From the NCBI GenBank assembly GCA_038380435.1, contig JAWZYU010000020.1:41076307-41140306 (forward strand): 64,000 nt of DNA, written 5' to 3'. The position numbers were made by a program, and so were the translations under genes. Shown piece by piece: positions 1 through 12,726 of the stretch (within the stretch, counting starts at the first letter, position 1; the number at the start of each line of letters is the position of its first letter). Source of the DNA: Ryuthela nishihirai (lineage: Eukaryota; Arthropoda; Arachnida; Araneae; Heptathelidae). Below the pieces are notes generated by a model that was not told the DNA's origin, ran no database searches, and saw only the letters and a program-made list of their open reading frames with translations.

Positions 1-2500
1 CGAGTAGCACAGAGCTTCACATCTTTCAGGGAAGTACTCTTTTCAACGATAGAAGTTTGCACCTTACAAGAGGCTCTTCAATGGTACTCTTGTCCACGAT
101 TTTATTTTCATGGCTGATAATCCCCATTCTCAGAATGTTCACGAGGTCTAAGATTTCCTCAAAAGTGAAGCTATAGTACCTAAACAATCTTCATGTGAAG
201 GGACAGCCATTATCTGGATCTGAATCCAACTAAGCTTGTATAGAACTCATTGAAGTGGAGTATTGCAGGACGCTAGCCCTCTTCCCAGAGCCCTCCATGA
301 TTTCTTTTCTCTTGTGAAGGACTAGGCTTCATTATCACAAAACCTCATTACTGTTTCCGAAAATTACCCCTCAGACAGCTGCTTGCCACGAGTCTGAGGT
401 GCATGTCACTATAATATGCCATAGAGAAGATCGATATATCAGATTGGCATAAACAATCAAAACAAGGTTGTACTATATATTTCAACCTTTATTTTGAATG
501 AAATTACCCATTTTTTTAAAAATGAAGATTATACATTGAATTTTCAACAGCAATTGAATTAGTACGATTGCAAGTAAAAATATGTTGTAGTATAAAAGAA
601 AATAAAAAAATAAATTGGGTGGGATCCATCATTGATCACTGGAACGGCAAGAAAACAACGTATGTAGTAGTGTTCATGCAAAATGTTGACTGTTTGCTTG
701 TTATCATCTGTAGAGCAGAAGATACTTAGTCTACATATCATACACGGATCTAGAAAAAAACAAAGGGATGGAGGAAAGCGACTGGAAAGCTATTGCAGTA
801 TAATTCCCTCTAGTTTTAGAGGTCTTTTAAATTTTTTTGGAAAATGCATTAAATATATATATGTTTAAAATAATTTTTGCCTCATTACCCTTATTAGCAC
901 TTTCATACGAGACACTACAGTCCCATTTCCTCTCACATTATTGATCTGGCGCTTGTACGTTATCTTAATTTTGAAATATTATCATAAATTCGAGGCACTA
1001 AAATATCTCTAGAAGATCACGAAATTATTCTGTGACCAGCTAGAAATTCAAAAACTGCAAAAACAAAAGTATATTTTTTTCGAATCCGAATTATGAAAAA
1101 CAAAGGAGGAAAATTGTGAAACTTTACATATAGGGGTGCCTAACTGAAATTGGAAATGGTACAGACACTTTTCTATTATGTAGACAAATGTGCATTATAC
1201 AGAAGTATTTGCCACCAAGAATTTGACTTCAAACATAAAATATTCCAAGGTCCAAGTGTTAAAATTATACACACACAGTGTCGGTTGTCTAAATTTTTTT
1301 TTGCCATTTTCAGGTCAAAAAAAGCGTAATTTGAGAATAAATCTTTTTAAAAAAAATATTAACATATAAACCCCCCAAAAAAAAAAGGATTTTATAAAGA
1401 TTTCTTCTTTATTTTTAAATGTGGGGTTTTTTTTATTTATGCTCACAATTTGCCATCATTATTTTAAAAACGTAAGTTTTCTAAGCTCCACATATAATTC
1501 TTGAACAAATAAAAATAAACATAAAATCCTTAATATTCTCAACGTTTGAGATTTGATGGATTATTGCAAGACGAGCTTTGCATAAATATCCGGAAATTCA
1601 CCGTCCAAGTCCTTTCACACCAACTATGAGAACTGTTCCACAAGTCACAGCACAGAATCATGGGCTGAATTTTGCTTGTAAGCCTGTCAGCCTATACCTG
1701 TCTGTAGTTTTGCACACACTTGAACTGGGCCTATTTCCACTAGTGTTTCACGATTTAGTAAGCACTACGTTCTGCAAAAATGAAATTCATAATATTAATA
1801 CACCGATTTTAGAAACTGAATATTAAGCAAAACATTAATGTGAACAATACTCATTATGAAATAGGTTAGCTGTCAGATTCATTTTCTGATATAATTCATT
1901 TTTCTTGAGGTTAATAACTTAGGTAATCATGTAGAACTTATGGGGAATTTCCCAATTCTTGAATTACATATCCATCAAATTAGAAGCTAATAGACAGCAT
2001 TCCAAGATTTAATCTTTTTTGTTGAGATCAAACATTTGATAACATCAATACAACTATTGCCTGGTAATTTTATTTGAAATTGACTTTTTTAGGTTTTCTA
2101 ATTTATCAAGTGAGATTAAGTTTCATAATTTTTTCAAGGTTCTCTACAAGGGATGATATAAAAAAGTTAAGTCTAGGTAACCTTTATGTGTTTTAAAGTT
2201 TTTTTCTATGGTAGCACGGATGATGTGAATGCCTTAAATGAAATAAATGCAAATCAGTCATGATCTATTTTCATGGGAAATAGTGGCATATCTACAAACC
2301 TGGTCGTGTGAAGCATCATTCCTTTTCTGTGGATAAGAAATGTTTCACTGGTGGAAGTTGTGGAAAACAAAAGGTGATCATTGAAAGTCATTGTCTATAA
2401 ATTAAATATTTCATATGGAACAGTCCAAAAAAATCATGCACCATAAATTGGAATATAAGACATTTGACTGATCACAAAGATCATGACTTCCACAGCCTAT
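1..2500. other. AT-rich intergenic stretch without recognisable gene
   Basis: Long A and T runs and only short frames. The longest frame, 1578-1826 (82 codons), has no recognisable domain, and I see no splice-flanked coding pattern. Apart from a SINE2 fragment near 364-424 I find nothing I can name. Confidence 0.6.
364..424 (-). repeat. SINE2 fragment (3' part)
   Basis: The stretch reads as the antisense of the SINE2 3' body: CCTCAGACAGCTGCTTGCC, then a degenerate 'gtctgaggtgcatgtcac' segment and 'ataatatgccata'. The tRNA-like head is missing. It is old and diverged compared with copies at 45733 and 50507. Confidence 0.55.
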
Positions 2501-3110
2501 CCCTTGCATCTTTGACAGTATACAATGAAAGAAAACAAGGTTTGTGAAACGCATAGTAACAAGCGATGAAATGTGGGTCCATCACTTTATTCCTGAAATG
2601 AAGTAGGGAATGATGGATATGAGTCAAACATCTTTTCCGAAACCCAGACAATTAAAAGTGTGCATATTGGCTAGAAAGGTCGTAGCCATGAGTTTTGGGA
2701 TAGTGAAAGAGTGATTTTTCCTGGAGTTCATGCCACATTCATTGACATTTAAAATGATAATGCTTACCGCTAGATTATGAAGAGTGTAGGAAGCCATGAG
2801 ATTAAAGACTTGCTTTCATTGCTGAAGAAACGCTCCTTGAGCGTTTCTTCAGCAACATCACATAGCATGTACTAAACTCTATGATTCTTGCAGTAATTAA
2901 GTTGAGAAGTTCTTGGAACACCACTGTATAGTTTGGACTTTGCCCCCTCTGACTACCATTTGTTCATGATATTAAAGAAAGAACTGGGAAGTCAAAGATT
3001 TCATTCAAATGCTGAAATGAAAATGCAGTTCATTTATGGATCAATCAATAAGAGTCCAATTTTCGTTGAAATGGAATAAATGGTTCAGCATTCTTAAATA
3101 TGTATATGGA
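2500..3110 (+). pseudogene. mariner-family transposase pseudogene
   Basis: Translation in shifting frames gives mariner landmarks in the right order. They are RIVTSDEMWVHHF (first catalytic Asp region) near 2551-2590, a stretch equivalent to 'PRPKKFKTQPSAGKVMATVFWD' around 2640-2700, and a block near 2930-3000 containing the equivalent of 'LAPSDYHLF' followed by LKKELGSQRFHSNAEMK. Several stops and frameshifts interrupt it, so no active cut-and-paste transposase can be made. The N-terminal helix-turn-helix region is not recognisable upstream. I could not place terminal inverted repeats. Confidence 0.8.
2821..2853. repeat. perfect 15-bp inverted repeat (hairpin)
   Basis: GCTGAAGAAACGCTC at 2821-2835 is followed by CTT and then its exact reverse complement at 2839-2853. 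It lies inside the mariner pseudogene where no such hairpin is expected. Confidence 0.85.
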
Positions 3111-3959
3111 ACAGCCTGTGGTATGGTCTTCCAGGGAATTTCTCATATGATAAGTTGATTCCAAATTTAAAGAAACAATATTAAGAGGAAAGCAAGTTAC
3201 GAAAAATATCACAATAAAAAATATAGAGAAAGAGTGCTCAACTCATTGCATATTTCCAAAATGTAAGTACATGCTTGTGAAAAATTTTATGGGCTAGGGA
3301 TCCTTATTTTTTGAACACCATATGTAATATATTCAAACCATATACAATACAAATAAATTCTTTGCTATTAACATTTTTCTTTAAAAAGACTCTAAACTCA
3401 ATGAATGATAATAAAATGTGCACACATTACACAATTACCAAGTGTAGTGCTTTTGGAATCAACTTTCAAAATCTGATAATGTGTTTGTCTTGAAATGCTC
3501 TCATTGATGACACTGAATTGTCAGCTATCTAGTGATATCTTTCTGCAGCTTTTAAGTTACACCAATGCTTTGATATATATTATTCGTTGGCTAGATGTAC
3601 TCTAGCCAATCAATAAATAATCCATCTTTCAAACTTCTCACAATTGGAAAAACTACATAAGTTAGGGAGTACAAGTATATTAAAAAAAAAAAAACCATGA
3701 TATTTTAATGCTTTTCAAGATATATGTACAAATTAAATAAATGTAATACAATAATCAGACTCCAAAATTAAAGAAATGATATTAAGTGTAGAAAAAAGCG
3801 AGTTATAGAAAAATATCACAATGAAAAAAAAAATCCATAACAGAGCATTGAGAGTATTTCAACAACAAAAAAGATTAAAATAATGCTAAAATTCGGTATA
3901 ATGAAAGGAAATACATACTGCATAAAACAATTTATACGTATCATGGCATCAATGATCAC

Positions 3960-4185
3960 CTTGAGAATTTGGTTCTGTTCTGAACAAGGACCAATGAGAG
4001 CAGACATCTGAAAGAATTTCTGGCAGATACCCACCTCCCTAGCACATCCTATGCATGTTCAATAGGATTGAAATCTTGAGGGAGTTGAAGTCTTGAGGGG
4101 TACTCTATTCTTTCATTACTAGTGGTTTCTAGGTTATCACTGCTCTGTGTGATGTGGCATTATCATCCATTAACTCTTTAACTCC
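3960..4185 (-). pseudogene. Tc1-like transposase fragment
   Basis: The reverse complement of 4060-4180 gives a decayed catalytic region. 'DDNATSHRAV' matches the QDNA-x-HTA block of Tc1 transposases, and further on 'PQDFNPIEHA' matches the SPDLNPIEH block that carries the last acidic residue. Downstream (lower coordinates) 'LPEILSDVCSHWSL' resembles the C-terminal LPELL-x-x-x-x-W motif. Frameshifts break it and only the C-terminal third remains. Confidence 0.65.
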
Positions 4186-4330
4186 CAAGATATCTCAGGA
4201 AAGGGGAGAGAGTAGTAAAAGCAGAGGAATAGAACTATTTGTACTAGTCCATTTCAAATTTCTGCTGTTTTTGGCAGTTAAATGGTTAAGACAAGTGAAT
4301 CACAAATCGCTCCTGCATATTACATTAGTT
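4154..4330. repeat. interspersed repeat shared with 13338-13447
   Basis: Starts CATTAACTCTTTAACTCCCA and aligns to 13338 onward (CATTAACCCTTTAACACCCA, then 'agaaatctcagaaaagga' and 'ccatttcaaat'). It ends with a GGTTAAGACAAGTGA segment that matches the sequence on both sides of the hAT insertion at 13448. TTAA at both edges of the inner part would fit a piggyBac-type MITE, but I could not fix the ends. Confidence 0.5.
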
Positions 4331-4705
4331 AAGGATATCTTCCTGGTAGATTGCATTTATGCTGCTCCTCTCCAAAAATGTACAGATCTGTACATCCATT
4401 GATAGAGATGATTCCTCCTACTCAATATGCAGACTTTTCATCAATATATCACCAAAAATCTTTCTAGTACAATTCCCCAGAATCTCACTGGGAATCAGTC
4501 TCCAAACTAAATCTTGATTCATTGAAGAAAACACTGGATCATAGCGAAGTGGGGGGGGGACTTAAGTGTAGCACTTGTCATCAAAATTTCCTTGATATGA
4601 ATCAATAAAATATACCACATATCAAATGCTTAAAAGCCAACCCTGGGCAGTCAATTTCTGACCATTTGGGTTGAGATCTGAACACCATAGCTGCACTGTC
4701 TAGAG

Positions 4706-6087
4706 TAGGGGTGTAAACCTATGGTACACAAAGCACATTTGTCTTGCCTGTCAATCTAATAAAGTTGGGTATAAATATTTTTGGTGGTTGAAAACAGGAA
4801 ATAAATTTAAAGGATTTTTGATTTTTTCTTTCAACTGTAAAAAACCTTCTGAATCCAGTCAGCACATTATAAATGTGAGCAATTTTGCTAACAGTTCACA
4901 ATAATTGTATCTAAAAAAATTAAACTGAGCTGTAATTTCAAAAATTTTTTATATATCACTTAATTAGCATAATACATAAATGTTCTGACCTGCGAGTAGT
5001 TTCAGTTATTGAAAAATATCTCCCAGAAGCATGCCAGGTGTCATAGATGGCACCAGTGGAGAATCAACAAAATATATGGGAATGTTTATATGTCACATTG
5101 TTGAAGAAACGGTTAGTCTCTGATGGTCATGTGGGCCACCAGTTGCCCATGGCCGGAGCAGCCATGGACAACTCATGACCCAAAAATATTGCTGTGCAAA
5201 TAATTAAATTTTCTATCTCTTTTTATTCAAGTGCTTTGTGGAATACCAATTTTTCTTTCTTTCCCAATTTACCCTTACACTATTTTTGAAAGTGTTCTTT
5301 AGTAGCCTAAATTTAATTTATGATGACATCAACCTACATGAGAGCCTTTGCACATACAGGTAGATAAGGCTTTCTGAATGTACTGTTCAGCTCCCAATTA
5401 AAGAGCTTAGCTCTCACTCAAATAGACACTACATCAGGAAACATTCAAATTATGAAACTGATCAAGGGCAACATGGAAAAGAAACGTTTGAAATATTCAT
5501 GGCTGCATTAAACATGCAAAAAAAAATATTTACCCAAAGGTCTCAAAGACTGCAAAGCAAGTTTTGTTATTAGTGAGAATATAGCAAAATATTACAAAAA
5601 TTATTCTGATATTGAATTTGTAAAGGTGAGTCTGCAAACAGTTTTTGGTATGTTTTGTCCAGAGAGAAAACATTATAAGTTTATCCTACAGCATTGTAAT
5701 CAGGTGTGTATCAATATAAAAAATACCTTTACAGAGCTTGTTTGAATATTTTTCTTTGGCTCTTGATGAAAGTACCAATGTTTCTAATAAAACTTAATTA
5801 GTGGTATTTGTATGTGAAGGCATGTTAATTTCCATTAAAACGCATTTCATTTTTATCTTTAATAACATTATAATAATATGCTGTTTACTTTCAATGTCAT
5901 GTCCAAATTTTAATTAAAAATAATAGTTTTTTCATTAAAATTATAAAAAGTACAAAGGATATATGTGAAAATTTAACTGTTTATGCATATTGTCTACTCA
6001 GGGCAATAACTGGACATGGGGGGGGGGATAGAGCATTTACTACAATAAGGATCTGGCCCACCAATACGAAAAGGTTGTCCATCGCTG
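4706..6087 (+). mobile_element. hAT-superfamily element with decayed transposase
   Basis: The left end is TAGGGGTGTAAACC and the right end reads inward as CAGCGATGGACAACC. Both fit the hAT terminal rule YARNG. The flanks carry an 8-bp target duplication, GTCTAGAG (4698-4705) and GTCTACAG (6088-6095), with one mismatch. A hAT-type transposase fragment lies inside at about 5500-5830. At 1.38 kb it is shorter than a typical autonomous element, so it is internally deleted and dead. Confidence 0.75.
5500..5830 (+). pseudogene. hAT transposase fragment (EPM2AIP1/ZBED-like group)
   Basis: Around 5735-5815 the translation contains FSLALDEST followed by NVSN, the conserved block around a catalytic Asp in Charlie/ZBED-like hAT transposases. 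It is interrupted by a stop shortly after. Upstream pieces 'SENIAKYYKNYSDIEFVK' and 'CPERKHYKF' are in line with the same family. Frames shift at least once and the domesticated state is excluded by stops. It lies within the TIRs of the surrounding element. Confidence 0.65.
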
Positions 6088-6095
6088 GTCTACAG

Positions 6096-6660
6096 GTTAT
6101 GACACCTGGCATGCTTCTGGAAGATGTGGGTTAGAATCCCACTCAGGAGAAAACAAAATGTTTTTCAGCAAATTATTTCAAGTGTTTCTTGTTTACAGGA
6201 CATTTTTCTGATATTTCATTACTGAATACACTAGTACATTAAAGAAATGTTGAGATTATTGCAGTGGGTGTTTAAAAAAGCAGATGCAATATTAAAATAA
6301 TCAGTCTGCTATTATAAGCATTGTTTTTGCTAGCAAATGTTCATAATGTTTGAAGACAAAGTTGCACTATTGATAATACAAGTTTACTGGTTTATGAACT
6401 TAGAACTTAACATATTTCAATACTAAAAAATGCCAGCAGTGATAAAGTAGGTACAACTAAGGATTTGTATTTTTATCTAATCGGAGACAATAAATTCTCT
6501 AAAAGTGATATTGATAATAAAACTCTAAAACTGATAATAGTGACTTCCTACATTACAAGTGAAATTAAATGTGGAATAACATTAAATAACAGCACATAAT
6601 CTTTAAATGAATAACTGATGTAAAACATAAAAAAAAGTTCAGGTGTAATTTTGCACTTAC
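6096..6660. other. intergenic, nothing recognised
   Basis: AT-rich sequence following the hAT element. No ORF, TIR or tandem structure was seen. If the minus-strand gene ends at 6703, part of this could be its 3' untranslated region or downstream flank. Confidence 0.4.
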
Positions 6661-6702
6661 AGTCTTACCTGTAGTAACTGAAAAGTCTAGGTCAATTCTG
6701 TG

Positions 6703-6792
6703 TCAACTATGCATATTATCTAAGTCATAGTCAATATTAATAAGCTGCTCATACTGATTTTTATGTCTGGGAATATTAACCAATCGAGTTAC
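6703..6792 (-). CDS. candidate terminal coding exon of a small host gene
   Basis: On the minus strand a good acceptor (GCTTTTAG just above 6792) opens a phase-0 exon encoding 29 residues, starting VTRLVNIPRHKNQYEQ and ending DYDLDNMHS before a TGA at 6703-6705. The upstream exon at 12301-12726 ends in a phase-0 donor, so the two join in frame, giving about 171 residues in total. A donor-like CTACAG/GTAAGACT lies 34 nt past the stop (exon edge 6669), which would mean a 3'-UTR intron. I do not recognise the protein. The Tc1 at 8778-10133 and a MITE at 7442 sit in the intron. Confidence 0.5.
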   Translation of the reverse strand, partial: VTRLVNIPRHKNQYEQLINIDYDLDNMHS

Positions 6793-6799
6793 CTAAAAG

Positions 6800-8770
6800 C
6801 AAAGAAAAGAATTAGTAACATGTATTTTGAAAATATATGATTTACGATACATAAAAGAGTAGTAGTTTCAATATTCTATATGGAATATTTGAGATCACAG
6901 CCAAATATCTTATTATTATTGAATGATATATTAATGGTACTTAATGTCTAATTATATTTATTTTAATGGATATGTAACTCTTGGCCTTTGCAAGCTCATC
7001 ATCTATTTTTTCAGTGAGGAAATGGTGTGGACAAGTAGAGAAAATTTTAACAGCAGCAAAGTCAGGGATTAACCAAGAAATGGCAGTATATTCTAAAACA
7101 ATAGACATTTAGTAGAAAAAAAATGACTTTTTAATTAGTATATTTAGTGTTATACACTATACATCATACTGCCTAGGAAGAATAGAGGAATTATGAATTC
7201 ATACTGGGCCTATATCTTCTCACAATCATTTAAATACATTTTGTAACTCATGTTTATAATTTAAAACAAAAACAATTCAATAGAGCTAACATCAAATATT
7301 ATCGATATATTTACTTCAAACTACCATTAGATGAATGTTTTAACTTCTAACTTCCCTCTAGTTATTCTGTTACTAATGAAAGTAATTTCTTTCTGGAGGA
7401 AAATATAATGCCTCATGCAACTATCAACAGCTGCACTTTAACCCTCTAGGTGGCTGGAACATATTCTTCCTACTACAGCTAAGCAATCCTCTAGTGGTAC
7501 TGACGTGGCAGCCCTGCCACACAACTGTTGCTTAAGCCTTACTCTGGTGCTTACAGAGAGAAGGATAAATGCGTAACACCAGGAGGGTTAAGAAATACCT
7601 CAGAGGTTGAAATTCAACAGCTGCTTCTTTTACGATTCTCAGAATGACAAGCCTGGTATGTGATCTAAGCACAAAAGAAAACATTTTGCACAAAATATTT
7701 CTGTAAAGTTTTTATACAATGGTTGGCCATGTTCAAAAGATTAATAAAGCATATTAATCTAAGTGAATATTCAGTTAATTTTTAACAAGTATAAAATTCA
7801 GCACAAATAAAAAAAAAGATTATTTTTTGATATGCTACAAGATAACAAAAAAACCTACATATTCCTAGCATACATACAGGCTGTCTCATACAAGGGCATG
7901 CCCACCTAATACAAAAGTCAGGTTCTCTTACTATTGCTTTGTTAGAGCAACAAAGCACAAGATATGCCCACTGGAACAGTAGCAGTTTTCTAACCACTAT
8001 TCCAACTATTCTTTATAAATACCAGCACATCCATTTGCAATTTACATCTAAACTATTTACTCAGTATAAAATTTATACAGAAATAGTTAAAAAAGTTTAA
8101 AATTAACACATTAAATTCGAGTGATCCTGCTCACAATAGTAATGTACTGATTTGTGAATTGCATTACAGTAGATGGAATCTGGATTAAAATTCAGAGTGT
8201 GGCATAGATGCTTCTTACATCTATCAGGTAAAAGTATCATCAGCTTTATGATTTTTTCTGTTTGTGACAAAATGTTGTCACAGTCCTGTCAGACTTGGCC
8301 TTAAGTGCCCCATCAATGGAAATGGGCAAACAAAATAGAAACTGATGGGTAAAATTTCCAAAGTACTCTTAATAATTCTTATTATTAGTAGAACTGATTC
8401 TTAACCCTACATATACCAGAAGACGACATATCACTAAGTTATAACTTCTTTTTTCCAAAAAAGTCAAAAGTCTTACTTATTTTAAATTCAGTTTCACAGT
8501 TCTCAAAATTGTACTTATAGAAATTTATCGGTTGTCTTATCTATTAAAATGTATATAAAATCTGCAAGTTAATCTTGTGAAAAAAAATAAAAATAAAAAT
8601 CAATGATACTGTGGGAAACCATCATCATAAAATTAATTGGCTTGGCAATGGATTCGATTTTCTTTTTATTAACACCTGTGTTTGGGAAGTAAGAGTTAAA
8701 AATGTTTTATGTACTGTTGCTTAAATTTTAATTCTTTTGCAAAGACAATGTTTTTGAAAAAATTAATGGA
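6800..8770. other. intron-like AT-rich stretch
   Basis: No coding signal beyond short chance frames such as 7782-7997. It contains the 146-bp MITE at 7442-7587. If the minus-strand gene model is right, this is part of its 5.5-kb intron. Confidence 0.4.
7442..7587. mobile_element. piggyBac-like MITE
   Basis: TTAA flanks both sides (7438-7441 and 7588-7591). The ends are CCCTCTAGGTG and, read inward from the right, CCCTCCTGGTG. Length is 146 bp and there is no coding capacity. TTAA duplication with CCC-type ends fits the piggyBac superfamily. Confidence 0.6.
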
Positions 8771-8777
8771 ACGGTTA

Positions 8778-10133
8778 CCCAGCTGGCCATTAAAAGTGCA
8801 ACACCAGGAAAGACAAGAGATATCAAAGCTATATTTAGTGAATACATGGCTTATGTTACAAGGATCAAATGATTACAAATACAACTCGATTAGACTTGTG
8901 GAATACAAAAAATCAAATATCTTGTGTAGCTACCATGAGTGGCAATAACTGCTGCTACATGCTCTGGCATTGAGAGGATGAGACATCAGATGTGTGTTTG
9001 GGGAATGTGGCAGTTTCTATACATAGACAAAGTTCACCTGTTGTAGCAGTTGCTGGTGTCTAGTGTGCTAGTCATCGTGAGATCATGGACCAGACATATT
9101 CAATTGGGGACAGATCCAGTGAATGCACAGGACAAGTTAGAAGCAGAAGTGTCACATGATGGCTATCCAGGAAATGTTGGACAATGCCACATGTGGTTGG
9201 GCATTGTCCTGTTGGTAAATGACACAAGAGAGCCCCTGAAGATGATATGAGCACAGGCTTCAACACCTCAGTGATGCAATACTGGTTGTTTAAAGTACTG
9301 GTAATGCGTACGAGGCATGTGCGTGAGTGGAGTCCAATGGCACCCCATACCATAACACCAGGGGCGGGATCTGTATGGCACTGCATCATGCATGTCTCAC
9401 TGAGCCTGTCACCATGGTACTGCCAGATACAGATTCGTGCATCATGGTGCTGCATACTGAAGTGGGATTCATCTGAAAAGATGATGTAATTGTCATTCGC
9501 ACATGTCTGTATTGTAGAGTCAATGGCAGCCGAAGCAATGGACGTTTAGCAAAGATGACCTCATGCTGCAGACGTCGAACCATATGTGCAGACACTGGTT
9601 GCTGTGCAACACACCCTAACTGTTTAGCTAAGGTGTTTGATGTGGCTATACGATCATTCAAAGCCATGCGCACAAGATGTCTATCCTCTCTTTCGTTTGT
9701 GTGACAGGGCCGTTGGATCCCTCACATCGGCCAGTTTGTTCCTCCTCTACCCACTGACACCATATTCTCATCACTGTGGCAGCATTCCGTCCAACACGAG
9801 CATTGATGTCTCGGTACAATAATCCGCCGAATCCCACAATTCTCCCCTCGTTCAAAGTCAGAAACCTGGTCGTATGGATGCCGTGTCCTTCGACGGGGCA
9901 TACTTGATCCTTTAGTGCTCAAGAACTGCGAGCAAACACAATTCCAGTTCTTTACCCTGGCTCTTTGTAATCTCCTCTTATACTACTTCCAGGGGGCGTT
10001 ACTGTCACACATGATGTGCATATGTGCTGCACTTTGAATCATTTACATATTCTCCTATGGGCTACCCATCTTGCATATTTCGGGACAATCTGATGAGTTC
10101 TTCCTGGTGTTGCACTTTTAATGGCCAGCAGTG
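8778..10133 (-). mobile_element. Tc1-like transposon, complete but inactive
   Basis: Terminal inverted repeats share GCTGGCCATTAAAAGTGCAA plus CACCAGGAA at both ends and are flanked by TA (8776-8777 and 10134-10135). The outermost bases differ (CCCA versus CACT). The enclosed transposase is broken. At 1356 bp the length suits a spider/insect Tc1. Confidence 0.85.
9072..9901 (-). pseudogene. Tc1-like transposase pseudogene
   Basis: The start is MPRRRTRHPYDQVSDFERG at 9901. A paired-type helix-turn-helix follows (YRDINARVGRNAATVMRIW), then the middle region (MRMALNDRIATSNTLAKQL), then the catalytic part with ICIWQYHGDRL, GVMVWGAIG and LDLSPIEYVWSM. These are in order but spread over three frames with at least three shifts. 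The QDNARPH block is damaged (reads HLPTGQCPTTCG). It would cut and paste DNA at TA if intact; here it is dead. It lies in the large intron of the candidate minus-strand gene. Confidence 0.88.
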
Positions 10134-10135
10134 TA

Positions 10136-12300
10136 TTTTTGACTGCAGGTAGAAATATATACTTTGAAAATATTGAGCATAAATTATAAGCTAATTCAAA
10201 TAAATGTACTTGAGGATGGTGATAAATAAGTTCACTTGAGGTAGCAAAATGTCTTGAGATGGCACTGATTGTAGTGAATGAATACAATTAAGTGATGGAT
10301 AGGAGTGAGTTTGTTACTGACATGAAGAAATTTTCTGATATGTGATGTGCTGTGATCTGCTGAGTTTTCAGGGAAAATGGATATGTAACCTAGTTGTTTC
10401 ATTCAGATTTGTGTGTGAAAGATAGAGTGAAATGTTGCACAAGTATCAAGAATTGTAAGTTGTGTGTCTAGTGCAGCGAATTACTGTGTATGGATACATA
10501 CATTTTTGAAATTAAGTTAATTATTAACATCAGATATGAATTATTTTTCCAAATGCTTTCCTTTTGACAAAGAACTTGTCTGCTGCTCCAGCTATTTATC
10601 TGTTTCTGAAACAATGGATTTATCACATGAAAGTAGAAACTACATAATTGAATGATATATTTTTTTTTCTTTTAAAGGCAACAATTAATATTGTAAAATT
10701 TATTTCCAACAATTGCAAGTGTTAAATCTATGGAAATTTTGAGATCCAAACTGGTCCATACTGGTATTGGTTGACCCCAAGAAGTTTGCATGTAGTCTAT
10801 AATCTTCGGGCAGCTGAAGGGAAAATTTCATTTAAAGTTTGGTGTTTCTAGTTCTTTATAGGGCTGAGTGAATAAGCAGAGAGACAAACACACTTTCTTC
10901 TTTATAAACTATATTGTATATGTAAAAGAAGTTTTGTGTGCCAGTTTACTATGAATTGGAAGTGAATGGAAAATTCCTTCTACATCTGTTTAATATGCAG
11001 GATGCAGAATTGACATTTGCACAGCACATGCTCCATACAGGAAGTAACTTGAATACTTCATTATGCATTATATGAAACTATGTACACTATAATGTCTAAC
11101 TGATTTATTTTTAAAGCCTTCTTATAAACTAAGGACAAAAGTAGGTAAATGCCACAATGCATAGTTTATGTAAATCAGTCCATTGTTCTCTAACATTACT
11201 CTTGGCAATTTGATCAGAAATTAGTTCAGGTAATAGCTCTGCCTAAGCATATGTGCCAGGGTGTATGAGAGGGAAATAATACTTGTTAATCCATCCCCTT
11301 TTCACATCCTTGGGTGAAATGAAATAAATAAACAATAATATTTATATAAATGTAAAAAATAAATAAAAAAATATCTATTCATGAAAAAATCCATAAGTTT
11401 TTCCCAGAAGCAAATTTTGCTGCTGCAAAATAAGCAAATAAGAGCTGTCCTTAGTGTTATAAATTAGTTTTATTACCATTTTTATAAATTATGCATATTT
11501 TAGAAGGAAAATATGGAAGCAATTGTTTAGAAAAGAGTTTGGGAGAGTATTTAAGATTATTAAAAATATAATTACCAGAGCTCAAAATAATTTAGTAGGG
11601 CAATGGAATTCCAGTCTATGACAACACAACCATATCAAGGAAAGCAGACCACTGAACATCTTTCTACGCAAAATTTTTGTTCAAGAACTTTGGTAAAATA
11701 TTTTTTTTTAAATTCTTTTCTTGGAAACAACTGACTAGCTTCAAAAATGGAGCAGTCTTCAACTCAGTATAGAATGACTCAACAGGCCTGCATATTTCTG
11801 ATCAATTTTGAGGATGAAGAAAAGGAATTCCAACCTATTCTCAAGGCTGTTTTAATTGCTCCTCCTACTCAAGTGTCATGCTTCACAAATACACCACTGG
11901 TTAACTTAACAGAGTTCCCTTAATTTAGAAGGGCAGTGAATTATTTTTAAAATAATGGCTTTTCTAAAAAAAATACTTAAAATATTTGTACAAAGTTAAA
12001 TTATTTCAGCCAGATAATTAAAGGTTTTTCACTTAATAATGCTAATCTGGACATGGGTATGAACTAGATGAGCTTAACTAATAAAGTAAAATTTATTATG
12101 TTACAATTATTTCTGGTTTTTCTATACAGAATACAATTAGTTAACTATATTTATTTTGCATCTGCTCATAGACCAGTTAGAGAGCAAAAGGATATGGTGA
12201 TTAAAATTAATAATCAGTTTCTAAAATATAGTTGAATGTCAGACTCTACTAAACTATGCAATATATTTTGATAAATAATTAAATAAAAAAAAAAACTTAC
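10136..12300. other. AT-rich intron-like stretch without recognised feature
   Basis: No frame longer than 82 codons and none with a recognisable domain. No repeats were identified. It falls between the two coding exons of the minus-strand gene model. Confidence 0.45.
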
Positions 12301-12726
12301 TTCCTTAACAAAAGTTCTCCTTAATACTTCATCTTCCTTTAGTTTGTCTTTAAGGTGCTTTTCTACATCTATTCTTTTATTTCTTACACTGTGAATTGTC
12401 TGTAACAGTCTACCTGTACTGTTTAGAGGAGGATGAACAATGCAGTTACAGGGCACAATTATCTTTTTTGCTTGATGAAATGTTTCCGTTTGAGGATGGC
12501 GTATTACTGTTACTACAGGATCAATTTCTAAACCTCTGTTTGAAACTATTGTTTTCTTTACTTGATTTTTTCTTGAAGTTTTCTTTGTCTGTTGTATATT
12601 TTTTTTGTCAAGAGAATTAGTCACATCTTTATTTTTATGATCACTATCACCCTCACTTTTATTTGGTAGCATATACTTTTTGCATCCTTGGGTGTAATAC
12701 TGGAACTCTTTGCTTGCTTTGTTCAT
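12301..12726 (-). CDS. candidate first coding exon of a small lysine-rich protein
   Basis: The frame starts at ATG 12726 and runs 142 codons to a donor GAA/GTAAGT at 12301/12300, exactly in phase 0. Upstream of the ATG a polypyrimidine-like tract and TTTATTTCAG mark an acceptor, giving an exon of 12301-12765 with a 39-nt 5' UTR. The product is hydrophilic and basic (repeated KKxS, KDV and QVKK-like stretches). It has a predicted helical end (VEKHLKDKLKEDEVLRR) that continues into the exon at 6792. No signal peptide, membrane segment or known domain was seen. Possible 5'-UTR exons lie at 14289-14375 (CCTTAG acceptor, CCAGAG/GTAATT donor) and ending near 15249. The splice fit is the main evidence; the function is unknown. 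Confidence 0.55.
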
